Below are positions 1 to 9,161 of a DNA stretch of 64,000 bases, in pieces (position 1 is the stretch's first letter; each line of letters begins with the position of its first letter). Source of the stretch: JAJECS01 sp965198185 (lineage in GTDB: Bacteria; Chloroflexota; UBA11872). The DNA lies in contig CBDAOU010000002.1 of assembly GCA_965198185.1 (NCBI GenBank), positions 806,001 through 870,000 on the forward strand. The letters run 5' to 3'. A program made the translations under genes and the position numbers. The notes under the pieces were generated by a model. The model did no database searches, was not told the DNA's origin, and saw only the letters and a program-made list of their open reading frames with translations.

Positions 1-257
1 TGTTCGCCACTGGAAAGCCGTTGGACGAGATCGTGGCCGCCCGCGGCCGGCAGATCAGCGATACCGATGCATTGGTCGAAATCGCCCGCGACGTCATGGC
101 CGAAAACCCGCAAGCGATCACCGACTTTCATGCGGGCAAGGATCGCGCGATTCAGTTCTTGATGGGCCAGGTCATGCGGCGCACGCGGGGGCAGGCCAAT
201 CCCGGTAAGGTGACGGAGTTGCTTCGCGTCGAGCTCGACCGGGATCGAACCGGCTGA
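1..257 (+). CDS. gatB: Aspartyl/glutamyl-tRNA(Asn/Gln) amidotransferase subunit B, C-terminal fragment
   Basis: This is the last 85 or so codons of GatB, open from base 3 to the TGA at 255-257 and cut by the window edge, so no start is expected. GatB is the tRNA-binding subunit of the GatCAB complex, which converts misacylated Glu-tRNA(Gln) or Asp-tRNA(Asn) to the amidated form in the cytoplasm. The segment matches the YqeY-like C-terminal tail: an FATGK..DEIV opening, ISDTDALVEIA, AENPQAITDFHAGK, the glycine-containing FLMGQVM helix and the final RGQANP..V..LL signature. The next gene starts within 2 bp of the stop, so the two could be cotranscribed. Confidence 0.93.
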   Translation, partial: FATGKPLDEIVAARGRQISDTDALVEIARDVMAENPQAITDFHAGKDRAIQFLMGQVMRRTRGQANPGKVTELLRVELDRDRTG

Positions 258-258
258 G

Positions 259-1542
259 GTGGCGATGGACACTGTGAACTCGACGGACTCGACCAGCCCC
301 GAACTTGGAGCCTACGAAACGGCGCTGCGCCAGTTTGACGAGGCTGCGGAGATTCTCGATCTGGATCCCGACATGCGGGAGCTTCTGCGCCGCCCAAAGC
401 GCGAGTTGGTCGTTAATTTTCCCGTGGAGATGGACGACAGCAGCATCCGCATGTTTCGGGGATATCGCGTCCACCACAACATCACACGGGGGCCGGCCAA
501 AGGGGGCATTCGCTTCCATCCCCAAGCCGACCTCGACGAGGTGCGCGCCCTCGCGATGTGGATGACGTGGAAGTGCGCCGTCATGAACTTGCCCTACGGC
601 GGCGCCAAAGGCGGCGTTGAGGTCGATCCGCACCGCCTCAGCATGACCGAGCTGGAGAATCTGACGCGACGGTATGCCACCGAGATCGCCGTCCTCATCG
701 GCCCCGAGTTTGATATCCCGGCACCGGACATGGGCACCAATGCCCAAGTCATGGCCTGGATCATGGACACCATCTCCATGCACGCTGGGCACTCGATTCC
801 CGCGGTCGTCACTGGCAAACCGGTGGCCGTTGGCGGGTCCGAAGGGCGGGCATCCGCCACGTCCCGGGGCATGCTCGAGGTGACCCTGGCGATGCTGCAG
901 CGTCAGGGGCGCGATCCCGAGGGCATGCGGGTGGCGGTTCAGGGTGCGGGCAATGTTGGGATGGGCGCGGTGCGCCTCTTCCATGAGGCCGGATTCCGCA
1001 TCGTTGCCGTGAGTGACAGTGAGGGCGGAGCAATGCGCGAAACAGGGTTCGATGCCGCAATGGTCGAGCGACATGGCGCCGGCGGCGGACTGATGCATGA
1101 CCTGCCCGACGCCGACCGAATCACCAATCGCGAGTTGCTCGAACTTCCGGTGGACATCCTGGCGCCGGCGGCCATCGAGGGCCAGCTCACGGCCGCGAAC
1201 GCTTCGCAGGTCAAGGCGTCGATGATTGTCGAAGGCGCGAACGGCCCAACGACGCCGGCGGCAGATCTCGAGTTTGCGGATCGCGGGATAACCGTGATCC
1301 CCGACATCTTGGCGAATGCCGGCGGGGTGACGGTGTCCTACTTCGAATGGGTGCAGGACCTGCAGCAGTTTTTCTGGACTGAAGGCGAGATCAACGCGCG
1401 ACTGGGCCGCCAGATGCGGGACGCGCTTGAAAGCGTCGCCGTCACGGCCGAGCAAGCGGGAGTCACCTTGCGCCAGGCGGCCCATATGCTGGCGATTTCC
1501 CGCGTGGCCGAAGCTTCGCGGTTGCGGGGCATTTATCCGTAG
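259..1542 (+). CDS. gdhA: Glu/Leu/Phe/Val dehydrogenase (glutamate dehydrogenase)
   Basis: NAD(P)-dependent oxidative deamination of glutamate to 2-oxoglutarate and ammonia, or the reverse. The 427-residue length is normal for the compact hexameric class. The dimerisation domain holds GPAKGGIRFHP (about residues 79-88) and the substrate motif PYGGAKGG with catalytic-site Lys117, followed by PDMGTN. The Rossmann domain starts around residue 225 with AVQGAGNVG. The start is GTG at 259; an in-frame ATG at 265 is equally possible and no strong ribosome site separates them. The gene begins 1 bp after the gatB stop. Coenzyme preference cannot be read with confidence. Confidence 0.93.
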   Translation: MAMDTVNSTDSTSPELGAYETALRQFDEAAEILDLDPDMRELLRRPKRELVVNFPVEMDDSSIRMFRGYRVHHNITRGPAKGGIRFHPQADLDEVRALAMWMTWKCAVMNLPYGGAKGGVEVDPHRLSMTELENLTRRYATEIAVLIGPEFDIPAPDMGTNAQVMAWIMDTISMHAGHSIPAVVTGKPVAVGGSEGRASATSRGMLEVTLAMLQRQGRDPEGMRVAVQGAGNVGMGAVRLFHEAGFRIVAVSDSEGGAMRETGFDAAMVERHGAGGGLMHDLPDADRITNRELLELPVDILAPAAIEGQLTAANASQVKASMIVEGANGPTTPAADLEFADRGITVIPDILANAGGVTVSYFEWVQDLQQFFWTEGEINARLGRQMRDALESVAVTAEQAGVTLRQAAHMLAISRVAEASRLRGIYP

Positions 1543-1563
1543 GAGCGCGTGCCGCCGCCTGAT

Positions 1564-2106
1564 CTAGTTGGTCGCGCCGTCCCGCACCGCCTGCCAGGAA
1601 AACTGGCGACCATCGACAAAGACGGCTTCAACGTCGGCGAACGCGTGGCGCCCTTCGTCGGCGGGGTTGTAGAGCCGCGTAGGCGAGTTCAGCAAGACGG
1701 CCGGCTTGTCGCCAATGACCATGAATCCGTGGTGGACGAGCCGAGGGATTAGGACGCAGTGCTGCGCGTCGTCGCCCGCGACCTCACCCAGCGGGAGCAA
1801 GTCGAGTGTGCCCTGTGTCGGCGATTCCGGTCGCCCGTCCCACAGGGCCAGCACGATTGAGCCAGCCGCGACGATGAAGCGGTCTTCCTGGTGCTCGTGC
1901 ACGTGCCATTCGTCCTCGTCGCGGGCCAGTCCGGCCGGGGTGACCGAGTAATACGTTTGGGCGAAAGCCCGCGTGTCCGGGTCATAGATGTCAGGCCAAT
2001 CGGTCCGAAGAATCTCAACAAGTGTTCCCGACTCGTCCCGATTGACACGCAGCGGACGGGCCACGGCGTCGTGTATCCAAGAGTGGAACCGCACGGATTT
2101 CCTCAC
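1564..2106 (-). CDS. Cupin-fold protein related to dTDP-4-dehydrorhamnose 3,5-epimerases
   Basis: A single-domain beta-barrel protein of about 180 residues. Visible features are RDESGTLVEILR near the N-terminus, the central WHVHEHQEDRFIVAAGS stretch with several His residues on adjacent strands, and LIPRLVHHGF. These resemble the RmlC-like sugar epimerase fold, but there is no nucleotide-sugar operon nearby, so the enzymatic role is uncertain. The open frame extends upstream to 2193, but that extension reads like non-coding sequence; I prefer the GTG at 2106 (VRKSVRF). It converges on the glutamate dehydrogenase gene with a 21 bp gap. Confidence 0.72.
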   Translation of the reverse strand: MRKSVRFHSWIHDAVARPLRVNRDESGTLVEILRTDWPDIYDPDTRAFAQTYYSVTPAGLARDEDEWHVHEHQEDRFIVAAGSIVLALWDGRPESPTQGTLDLLPLGEVAGDDAQHCVLIPRLVHHGFMVIGDKPAVLLNSPTRLYNPADEGRHAFADVEAVFVDGRQFSWQAVRDGATN

Positions 2107-2157
2107 GCTCCAAACCTGAGAATGCAGTGTAGGCGACCGGCGACAGCCAAAAGCCAT

Positions 2158-2186
2158 TTGACACCTGTAACGCGCCGGAGTGCTAG
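2158..2186 (+). promoter_or_regulatory. Candidate promoter upstream of the small hypothetical gene at 2223
   Basis: A perfect -35 hexamer TTGACA lies at 2158-2163 and a weak -10-like TGCTAG at 2181-2186 with a 17 bp spacer. A closer TAGCAT at 2184 would need a 20 bp spacer. It sits in the divergent gap between the cupin gene and the hypothetical gene. The -10 element is poor, so this is only a candidate. Confidence 0.35.
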
Positions 2187-2222
2187 CATGCATAGGCGAC
2201 TTTGAGGACAGGTCAGGCGCCG

Positions 2223-2567
2223 ATGCCTCGCACGAGTCCGAGCCCAGCGACGCGGATGTCGTACCAGCGACGCCAGAGCGTACGGGACAGCGCCATGCGC
2301 ATGGTGCGCACCATCGGTGCCGAGTATCCCGATTTACGCGTCACCATCGACGTGGACAGCGTGGACGGCGAGGACGCATTCGTCTGGGTTGAAGTCCTGC
2401 GTGGGTTGCGACCGGTCGGCCTTTCCGCATTCATCGACCGGGTGGCACGGCAGTGCGCCCGTCGGACCGGCTTCTGGATCGTGCCGCGGATCGTCAGCAC
2501 GAGCCTGGAGTCCAAGCCGGAGATTCGCCTCCGACCGCGGATCGGCACCGCCCGACCGTTCGCCTAG
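2223..2567 (+). CDS. Hypothetical protein, about 114 residues
   Basis: I do not recognise this family. From the ATG at 2223 the product has a basic N-terminus rich in Arg/Ser, then a segment with beta-strand-like alternation (YPDLRVTIDVDSVDGEDAFVW) leading to a hydrophobic and Arg-rich C-terminal half containing FIDRVARQCARRTGFWIVPR. The composition is that of a real soluble protein rather than a shadow frame, and a good -35 box lies upstream. An antisense frame (2213-2548) is also open but looks less protein-like. It converges on the oxidoreductase at 2571 with a 3 bp gap. No function is assigned. Confidence 0.5.
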   Translation: MPRTSPSPATRMSYQRRQSVRDSAMRMVRTIGAEYPDLRVTIDVDSVDGEDAFVWVEVLRGLRPVGLSAFIDRVARQCARRTGFWIVPRIVSTSLESKPEIRLRPRIGTARPFA

Positions 2568-2570
2568 CCG

Positions 2571-3740
2571 CTAGCCGTCGAGTTCGTCGATGGCCACACG
2601 GCGGCCGGCGCCGTGCGACTCGTAGGCCGCATGCACGATTTCCACCGCGCGGCGCCCAATGTCTCCCGGCGATGAGTTGCGGTCCGTGAGGCCAAGGGTC
2701 AGCTCGACCAGTTCGGCCGGGGGCCCGTCGCAGCGATAGGCGCCGTCGTCCACGCCGACGGCCAACTCTTGGTTGTCGCCGTCATCTCGAAAAACGGCAA
2801 GCCGCGCCCGATCGATGTCGTACAACAAGGCGCCCTCACTGCCGAAGATGCGCAGGTCGAGTTGAAACCGCGCGCCCACAGGAAGGGCGGCGGTGCCCGA
2901 GATTGAGGCAAGGGCGCCGCCGCGAAAGTGCACTGTGAGGGCGTTGTGCAAGTCGACGCGAGCGCCGCCGTCAGCCATGGCCGCGTACACCGCCTCGGGT
3001 TCGAGCTCGGTCAGCCAGGTGAGCAGGCCAAGCGCGTGACTGAGCTGGGCCTGGCCGTATCCCCCTTGGGAGAGTTCCGGGTCCGCATAGTTGTCAAACT
3101 CCGGCGCGACGAGGGGCGGCTCGCCGAAGTGAAAGGCAGTGCCCATGAAGAATTCCTTCGACGGCGATCCCATGTGACAGGCCACGTGCTCCACGGTTCC
3201 CACGGCGCCGCTGTCCATCAGTTCTTTGGCGCGGACGGTGAGCGGGCGGTGGTGCCACCCGTACGACACCAACAGATGCCGTTCAACGTCGCGTGCCAGT
3301 GCGACGAGGCGGCGTGCGTCTCCGGCGCGAGTGCACATGGGCTTCTCCACGAGCACGTGGCAGCCCGCCTCCAGCGCCGCGACGGCATGGGCGGCGTGGT
3401 GGCGATGCGGCGAAGCGACGACAACCGCGTCCAGGTTGTGGCTGAGCAGGTCGTTCGCATCCGGCGTCGCGTACTGGAAACCGAAGTGCTGCTGCACGCG
3501 TGAGAGGACTTCGGTGTCGAGGCCGCACACGGCCACCATTTCCACGTCGTTCCGAGCAGCCAGCAGCGGCATGTGATTGGTGGTGGCCCACCAGCCCGCC
3601 CCAATGAATCCGATGCGGGCCTTGCGGCTGGGATGCTGCGGCCGACGCGCCGCCTCCGCGATCATCTCGTCGGAGAGAATCCCGACGTCCGAGTGCGGGG
3701 ACTCGGTGGGTGACGCCTCCGGACCCGATGCTGCGCTCAC
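2571..3740 (-). CDS. Gfo/Idh/MocA family NAD(P)-dependent oxidoreductase
   Basis: A dehydrogenase of the glucose-fructose oxidoreductase/inositol dehydrogenase superfamily, which usually oxidises a sugar or cyclitol hydroxyl. The Rossmann domain opens with IGFIGAGWWA, followed by AVCGLD, VVVASPHRHHAAHA and the family hallmark EKP in VLVEKPMCTRA. The C-terminal alpha/beta domain carries the substrate pocket. The open frame runs up to 3920, but I choose the GTG at 3740 because AAGGAG lies 11 bases upstream and the extra residues have no domain. It lies 58 bp downstream of an aldo/keto reductase on the same strand, so both probably act on related carbonyl or sugar substrates. The substrate is unknown. 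Confidence 0.85.
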   Translation of the reverse strand: MSAASGPEASPTESPHSDVGILSDEMIAEAARRPQHPSRKARIGFIGAGWWATTNHMPLLAARNDVEMVAVCGLDTEVLSRVQQHFGFQYATPDANDLLSHNLDAVVVASPHRHHAAHAVAALEAGCHVLVEKPMCTRAGDARRLVALARDVERHLLVSYGWHHRPLTVRAKELMDSGAVGTVEHVACHMGSPSKEFFMGTAFHFGEPPLVAPEFDNYADPELSQGGYGQAQLSHALGLLTWLTELEPEAVYAAMADGGARVDLHNALTVHFRGGALASISGTAALPVGARFQLDLRIFGSEGALLYDIDRARLAVFRDDGDNQELAVGVDDGAYRCDGPPAELVELTLGLTDRNSSPGDIGRRAVEIVHAAYESHGAGRRVAIDELDG

Positions 3741-3798
3741 GGTTTGCCCATCTCCTTTGCGCAAGCCCCATGTTGGCGGGCAGGCCCGTGGCGCGGAG

Positions 3799-4626
3799 TC
3801 ACGGGCGAATGTCGTCGAGGGCCTGCCGCTGCTCGGCCGTGAGCGTCCAGCCCGCGGCGCCGCACAGCTCATCGACTCGCTCGGGCCGCTCCGTTTTGGG
3901 GATAGCAATGACGTTGTCATGGTCGAGCAACCAGCGGATTGCGACTTGCGCCGGGGTTTTGCCGGCCCCTTCCGCGACTTGCCGGATCACGGTGGCATCG
4001 GGCCCGGCAGCGACTCTTCCAAGCGCCAGCGGCGCAAAGGCAATCACGGTGATGTCGTGGGCCTGGCAATACGGCAGGACATCCGCCTCAATCCGCCGAT
4101 CAAGCACGCTGTAGGGCACCTGGTTCGCGACCAACGGCGAGCTTTCGAGGGCGTCGCTGGCGTCTTCCATTTGCTGAACGCTGAAATTGCTCACGCCGAT
4201 GTAGCGGATGACGCCATCAGCCACAAGCTGTTCCATGGCGCGCATGGTCTCGGTGATTGGAATTGTCCCGCTGGGCGAGTGAATCTGGTAGAGATCAATC
4301 ACCTCGATGCCCAGCCGTTCGCGGCTGGCGAGCGCGTGCGATATCACGCTGTCGTAGCGAAGGTTCTGTGCGCTGACCTTAGTTGCCACGAGCGCGGCTG
4401 CACCTGCCTCTCGAAGCTCGCGACCGACATTGCTTTCGGCCACGCCCGGCTCATCGCCGGAGGCGTTGTAGGACTCGGCCGTGTCGATGAGGTGAGCGCC
4501 CAGCTCGATCGCGCGCGCCAGCACCCCCGGATCGCCGTGGTAGCGAGCCGTGCCGAATCCAATGCGCGGGATTATCTGATCGGTGGGGCCGAGGGGCGCG
4601 TACTCCATGCGAATCTCGCTTGTCAC
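3799..4626 (-). CDS. Aldo/keto reductase
   Basis: A NADPH-dependent (beta/alpha)8-barrel reductase of 275 residues. The catalytic tetrad is visible as Asp48 and Tyr53 (HLIDTAESYN), Lys83 (ATKVS) and His116 (DLYQIHSP). Later motifs include YIGVSNFS and the cofactor-binding end IPKTERPERV. The start is GTG at 4626, with an in-frame ATG at 4608 as alternative. The gene precedes the Gfo/Idh/MocA oxidoreductase and both probably form a transcription unit. The physiological substrate cannot be told from sequence. Confidence 0.88.
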   Translation of the reverse strand: MTSEIRMEYAPLGPTDQIIPRIGFGTARYHGDPGVLARAIELGAHLIDTAESYNASGDEPGVAESNVGRELREAGAAALVATKVSAQNLRYDSVISHALASRERLGIEVIDLYQIHSPSGTIPITETMRAMEQLVADGVIRYIGVSNFSVQQMEDASDALESSPLVANQVPYSVLDRRIEADVLPYCQAHDITVIAFAPLALGRVAAGPDATVIRQVAEGAGKTPAQVAIRWLLDHDNVIAIPKTERPERVDELCGAAGWTLTAEQRQALDDIRP

Positions 4627-4719
4627 TGCGGTCGGTCGCCTTCGCCCAGTGTAAGCCCGTCGCCAAGACCTCTGACCGTGCGCTACGAGAGCCGCCGCAA
4701 GCGAACGCCAGTTTGGTGG

Positions 4720-6408
4720 CTAGGGTTCGACCGAATACACGGTGGAATCGGGGAAGAAGTTGAACCAGCCGAACCAATAGGCCAGATGGCCCGGCAGGCG
4801 TTCCAGCCGCTTGCCGCCCGGTCCGAGCAGGGCGTCCTCGGTGACCTGCCAGACGGCGCCGCTCTGGTCCACCAGCGCTTGCGGGTCGGCGCCCGCGGTG
4901 AACTCCAATCCGCCCCCGTCGTAGGCCCGAACCTCGGCGCCCGCCCGCCAGATCGCTGGTGCGCCTAAGGTGCGGTCGCGACCCTCTCCCTTGAGATTGC
5001 CGCGCGACGCCACGATCACCACGCTTTGGCCCGCGAGTTCATCGTTGACAACCACGCGCTCCGTAAGGAGTTCGGTCAGATAGGCGCGCCGGACGCCGTT
5101 GATGGTGAGGCCGAACACACGATCCTTGGTGCGGAGTTCGTTGCTCTCGAACGGCACGGGGAAGCGCGTCTCGGGGCTGGCGAAATAGGCGCCGTACGCG
5201 GCGCCAGGCGAATATGCACGCAGGTATCCGGTTTCAATATCGAGTGCCAGCGAGTCGGGATGTTGGGCCGTCCAATCGGCCCACGTCGAGACGACGACGG
5301 GCAAGATGTTGAGCCGGATATCGCTCGTCGCGAGGGGACCGAGCACTGGCTCGCCACTCAACTGATTCCACAATGATCTGGTGTTGCGGTCGTACATCAG
5401 CTTGTTGCTGCGCATGAGCAGGCCGGAGGTGCCAAACGTGAACACGGTGTCGTCGACCCTGCCGTCGAAGAGCACCCCGGCGCCGCATAGCGTGCAGTAG
5501 ACCAGCGAGACGGGGACGCCGCCGACAACGTCGTTGGCCAACTCGTGCCAGTCCAGGATTCGTAAGGGATACGCCCGGTGGTCGCCATTGATGGACACGC
5601 CGAACAGCAGGTCATCGGGCTCGAGGTAGTCGACGTCCGCCGCAGGGCGGAAGGCCGGGTTTTCCAAGGGTGGGATGCCGTCCACCCGCACGCCGCCCCA
5701 GACGATTTCTTCCGTGCGAATCTTGCCCGGATCCTCGCCCTGGAAGAACTCGGTCATGACGGGGTCGATGGCTCCCAGCAGCCAGCCCTTCCACTGGCTG
5801 AATCCAGGTGGCGCCTGCAAGTTGGTCTGGGCGTACCACTTTGTCCACTCCGAGGTATAGACAAAGTTGAAGCCTGTCAGCGCCTTGAGGGCATTCCGCA
5901 CGCCAGGTACGCCAGGGCCGCGGATGATGACCATTTCGTTGGACCGCACCAATTCCACGAGCACGGCTACAAACCGCTGATCGCCGGCCGCAGCCACGGC
6001 GTCAACGATCGCCCTGGTGCGGGACGAGTTCCGACGCTGCAACAGTCCGAAGAGCAGCACCTCCACGTCGGCGTCGTCGAACGGCGGCTCGGGGATCGGG
6101 GCCTCGGTTAGCGGTGTCGGCGCCGCCGTTGCGGGCGGTTGCGGCGTTGGCTCGGGAGTGGCGGCGGCTTCCGGTGTCGGCAGTGCAGGTGTGACGTCCG
6201 GTGTCGGGGGTGCCGGAGGCTCAGCTTCGGGTGTGCTCGCCGCGGGTGATCGGCTCTCCGTGACGGTCGAATCGCCGTCGCAGGCGGCCAGCGCCAATGC
6301 CCCTGCCGCGCCCGCGGTGCCAATCAGCAGCCGTCGGCGGCTGATCGCACGGCGACGGTTGCGCGGGCCGAGAGATTCCAGTGGCGTGGCAGGCACCCCT
6401 GCGTTCAA
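4720..6408 (-). CDS. DUF3179 domain-containing lipoprotein with Tat-like signal
   Basis: A 562-residue exported protein. The N-terminus carries twin Arg residues (RRRAISRRRLLIG), a hydrophobic stretch and a lipobox (LALAAC), so it is probably a Tat-exported lipoprotein. A Pro/Thr/Ala/Glu-rich linker covers about residues 50-110. The remainder matches DUF3179: LFGVSINGDHRAYPLRIL, VSLVYCTLCGAGV with paired cysteines, TFGTSGLL and LWNQLSGE. DUF3179 proteins are common in Chloroflexota and haloarchaea and have no established activity. The Cys pair and nearby conserved residues could bind metal, which is inference. It is transcribed away from the amidohydrolase at 6533. Confidence 0.85.
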   Translation of the reverse strand: MNAGVPATPLESLGPRNRRRAISRRRLLIGTAGAAGALALAACDGDSTVTESRSPAASTPEAEPPAPPTPDVTPALPTPEAAATPEPTPQPPATAAPTPLTEAPIPEPPFDDADVEVLLFGLLQRRNSSRTRAIVDAVAAAGDQRFVAVLVELVRSNEMVIIRGPGVPGVRNALKALTGFNFVYTSEWTKWYAQTNLQAPPGFSQWKGWLLGAIDPVMTEFFQGEDPGKIRTEEIVWGGVRVDGIPPLENPAFRPAADVDYLEPDDLLFGVSINGDHRAYPLRILDWHELANDVVGGVPVSLVYCTLCGAGVLFDGRVDDTVFTFGTSGLLMRSNKLMYDRNTRSLWNQLSGEPVLGPLATSDIRLNILPVVVSTWADWTAQHPDSLALDIETGYLRAYSPGAAYGAYFASPETRFPVPFESNELRTKDRVFGLTINGVRRAYLTELLTERVVVNDELAGQSVVIVASRGNLKGEGRDRTLGAPAIWRAGAEVRAYDGGGLEFTAGADPQALVDQSGAVWQVTEDALLGPGGKRLERLPGHLAYWFGWFNFFPDSTVYSVEP

Positions 6409-6532
6409 ACGGCTTCCATTGAAGCTGACTACGTCCCGCCAGTCTGGACGGTTTCTTAGCTTGTGGCGAATTGCCGGCGTTTCCTGCCATGCTGGTCGAC
6501 GGCCTCACCGGCGAAGCTTCCAAGAAGGGCCT

Positions 6533-7405
6533 ATGTCTGATTCAGACATCATCGACGCGCACGTTCACGTCTGGAGCGCCGATGCCGAGCGGTTCCCGCT
6601 GGCGCCGGGATTCGACCCCAGCGACTTTTGGTTTCCGAGCTTTGATGGCGAAGAGCTTGTGGCCCGGGCGGAGCCGGCAGGCGTGCGCCGATTCAACCTG
6701 GTGCAGATGACGTGGTACGGCCTCGATCACTCATACGTCTTGGACCTCATCCAGCGCGATCCACGGCGCTTCGCCGGCACGGCGATCGTGCCCGCCATTG
6801 TGGACGTCGGCCTGCCCGACCCAGACCGCGCGATGCAAGCGCTGGCCGAGCAGGGCATCCGGGCGTTTCGCGTCCGTGGGCAATCGACGCGTCCGGCGGT
6901 CCCCGTCGGCGAGCAATGGCTGGACTATCCGGCGTTCGAAGCGATGTTTCGCATGGCGGCGGCCCGGAACCTGCCGCTCAGCTTCCTGTGTGGGGCCGAT
7001 GACTTGCCCGAAATCGACCGGATGTGCGCTCGGCACGGCGAAGCGCCGGTGATTGTGGATCACCTGGCGCGCCTCGGGCCGGCCACGGGGGCGACGGCGG
7101 AGGACGTGGACGCGCTCTGTGCGCTGGCCCGGCATCCACGCACGATGGTGAAGGTGAGCGCGTTCGCCGCGCTGAGTCAGGACGGGCCGCCATATCTGGA
7201 CATGTTGCCCATCGTTCGCCGGGTGCTGGATACGTTCGGGCCGGAGCGGTGCATGTGGGCCAGCGACAGCCCCCTGCAGACGGTGCCGCCACACAGCTAT
7301 GAGGCGTCGGTGGGTCTGCTGGCGGAGCACGCCGACTTCCTCAGCAGCGGCGACCGTGCCCAGCTGTTGTACGGCACCGCCGAGCGCGTCTTCTGGCCCG
7401 ATTGA
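6533..7405 (+). CDS. Amidohydrolase family (TIM-barrel metal-dependent hydrolase)
   Basis: A 290-residue protein of the amidohydrolase-2 / 2-pyrone-4,6-dicarboxylate lactonase-like group. It begins with the HxH metal motif IIDAHVHVW (His10, His12), has VDHLARLG in mid-barrel and a terminal ASDSPLQT whose Asp is the usual last metal or catalytic residue. Members hydrolyse lactones or decarboxylate aromatic acids. The frame is open from 6017, but the ATG at 6533 is the natural start, preceded by AAGAAGGGC. The SDR gene follows 61 bp downstream, which suggests a shared catabolic pathway; the exact substrate is unknown. Confidence 0.85.
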   Translation: MSDSDIIDAHVHVWSADAERFPLAPGFDPSDFWFPSFDGEELVARAEPAGVRRFNLVQMTWYGLDHSYVLDLIQRDPRRFAGTAIVPAIVDVGLPDPDRAMQALAEQGIRAFRVRGQSTRPAVPVGEQWLDYPAFEAMFRMAAARNLPLSFLCGADDLPEIDRMCARHGEAPVIVDHLARLGPATGATAEDVDALCALARHPRTMVKVSAFAALSQDGPPYLDMLPIVRRVLDTFGPERCMWASDSPLQTVPPHSYEASVGLLAEHADFLSSGDRAQLLYGTAERVFWPD

Positions 7406-7466
7406 TCGGTTTCGGCGCGACGGCCATGAGGCACAATCGCGCGAGGTGATGGATTGGAGGCCAACG

Positions 7467-8213
7467 GTGGCAGATGAATTTGATGGTCGCGTTGCCCTGG
7501 TTACGGGCGCGGCCCGCGGAATGGGACAAGCGATAGCCGAGCTCCTGGCGGCCCGCGGTGCACAGGTGGCCGTGAACGACCTGGACCCTGAAGTAACGGC
7601 AGCGACGAGCCAAGCCATCGGAAACGGGTCGTTGGCTGTGCATGGCGACGTGTCTGACCCCAATCGTGTGCGCGCCATCGTCGCCGAGGTGGCGGACCAC
7701 TACGGCCGGCTGGATGTGTTGGTGAACAACGCCGGCATCGCGTATCACCGCAAGATTCACGAGATTACCGACGAGGAATGGGCGCGGGTGTTCGCGGTCA
7801 ACGTGCAGGCGGTGTTCACGTTCATTCAGGCCGCGATGACGCCTATGGCCGCGAACGGCTACGGACGCATCGTCAATTTCTCGTCGACGGCGGGCAAGAA
7901 CGTCAGCACGGTGGCCGGCGCTCACTACACGGCGTCGAAGGCGGCGGTGCTTGGCATCACGCGCGCATCGGCCCTGGAGCTCGCGGTGCACGGAATCACG
8001 GTCAACTCGGTGTGCCCCGGCATGATCGACACGCAGATGATCAAAGACGCGTGGCCCCAGGAACGCATCGATGCCTATATCCCCTCGATTCCGCTGCAGC
8101 GCCTCGGTAAGCCGTCGGAGGTCGCGGAGCTTGTGACATTTCTCGCCTCCGAGCGCGCCGGCTACATCACCGGCGCGGCAATCGACATCACCGGCGGGGA
8201 GCTGATGGTATGA
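7467..8213 (+). CDS. SDR family NAD(P)-dependent oxidoreductase
   Basis: A classical short-chain dehydrogenase of 248 residues, interconverting an alcohol and a ketone. It has TGAARGMG (residues 13-20) for cofactor binding, NNAG (87-90), the active-site Ser in FSSTAG (139-140), YTASK with Tyr154 and Lys158, and the C-terminal ITGGE. Asp after the second strand (VNDLD) suggests NAD preference. The start is the GTG at 7467 with GGAGG six bases upstream; upstream in-frame codons overlap the amidohydrolase and look non-coding. It is probably cotranscribed with the amidohydrolase before it and the DHDPS-family gene 19 bp after it. Confidence 0.92.
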   Translation: MADEFDGRVALVTGAARGMGQAIAELLAARGAQVAVNDLDPEVTAATSQAIGNGSLAVHGDVSDPNRVRAIVAEVADHYGRLDVLVNNAGIAYHRKIHEITDEEWARVFAVNVQAVFTFIQAAMTPMAANGYGRIVNFSSTAGKNVSTVAGAHYTASKAAVLGITRASALELAVHGITVNSVCPGMIDTQMIKDAWPQERIDAYIPSIPLQRLGKPSEVAELVTFLASERAGYITGAAIDITGGELMV

Positions 8214-8232
8214 GGGCTGGCGGCGCCGTCAC

Positions 8233-9127
8233 TTGAGCCATTGGCGCGGCGCGGACGAGATTCAGGCCCGGCTGCGCGGGCCGGTGAATCCGTTGCCGAC
8301 CAAGTTCACGCCGGATGGCGAGATCGACCCGGACGGCATGCGGGCCACGATCGACGCGTCGCTGGACGCCGGCGTCGAGGTCATCATGCTCACCTGGGGC
8401 GAGTCGCTGGTGTCGCTGCTGACCGACGACGAGGTTGCCCGAATCCACCGCATCGTGATCGATCACGTCGGGCGGCGCGCGGTCACCATCGCCTGCGATG
8501 CGATGTGGGGGCTGAACAAGGCGCGCGAGTTCGCGGCATATGCGGACGATCTGGGGTTCGACCTATACATGGCCCGTCCCGCGGAATGGGCGCGCGGAAC
8601 GCCGGAGTCGCTGGCGGATTGGTATCGCGGCGTGGCGCAGCAAACGCGCGTGATGTTCGTGGGCAACGTGCCGCTGCGCACCTGCGAGCTGGTTGAGGAC
8701 GAGCCGAATCTGCTGGCGTTCAAGGAAGACATCGACCTCGCCTACGCCCACGAGGTCCTGATGCGCTGGGGCGACCGCTGGCCGATGACCGGCGGCGGGG
8801 GCATGAAGCGCCACCATCTGCTGTGGCCCCACGGGTGCCGCTCATGGCTGGACGTGTTCGTGCGCTCGTATCCCGAGCCGGCCATGACCTACTGGAACGC
8901 CGTTGCAGGCGGGGGACAACGCCACGGCGTGGGCGGCAGTTGAGCGCTCCGAGTTGGCAATCGCGCCTTTGGTGGCAGCGTGCAGGATCGGCGGCAACGG
9001 CTTTTTCGCTTCCATGGGCGAGGCGCACGGCGTATCGCCACGCTGGAGGCGATCTCCGGCGCCCAACGCCACCGACGCGGAAATCGCCGAGCTGCGCGAG
9101 GCGCTGCAGGCGCTGCATTTGGCCTGA
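8233..9127 (+). CDS. Dihydrodipicolinate synthase/NanA-family lyase, frameshifted near base 8900
   Basis: A class I aldolase-fold protein related to DapA, N-acetylneuraminate lyase and keto-deoxy-sugar aldolases. The first frame (TTG start at 8233) covers most of the barrel, with the Schiff-base Lys plausibly in LLAFKEDID. At about 8900 the frame breaks: a second frame continues as QAGDNATAWAAVERSE and ends at 9127 with a normal family C-terminus. One extra base around GCCGTTGCAG explains it. Either the gene is inactivated or the base is a sequencing error. It follows the SDR closely. A second, intact family member lies at 50176. Confidence 0.78.
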
Positions 9128-9161
9128 TGATCGTGGTGGCTGGCTTCCGGCGAATGCGCGC

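Noticed and set aside
172..1485. Open minus-strand frame of 437 codons
   Set aside because: It is the complement of glutamate dehydrogenase, which has all family motifs on the plus strand.
3577..4968. Open plus-strand frame of 463 codons
   Set aside because: It lies antisense to the aldo/keto reductase and adjacent genes, whose motifs are clear. The translation is Arg/Gly/Ala-rich without domains; it reflects GC-rich codon bias.
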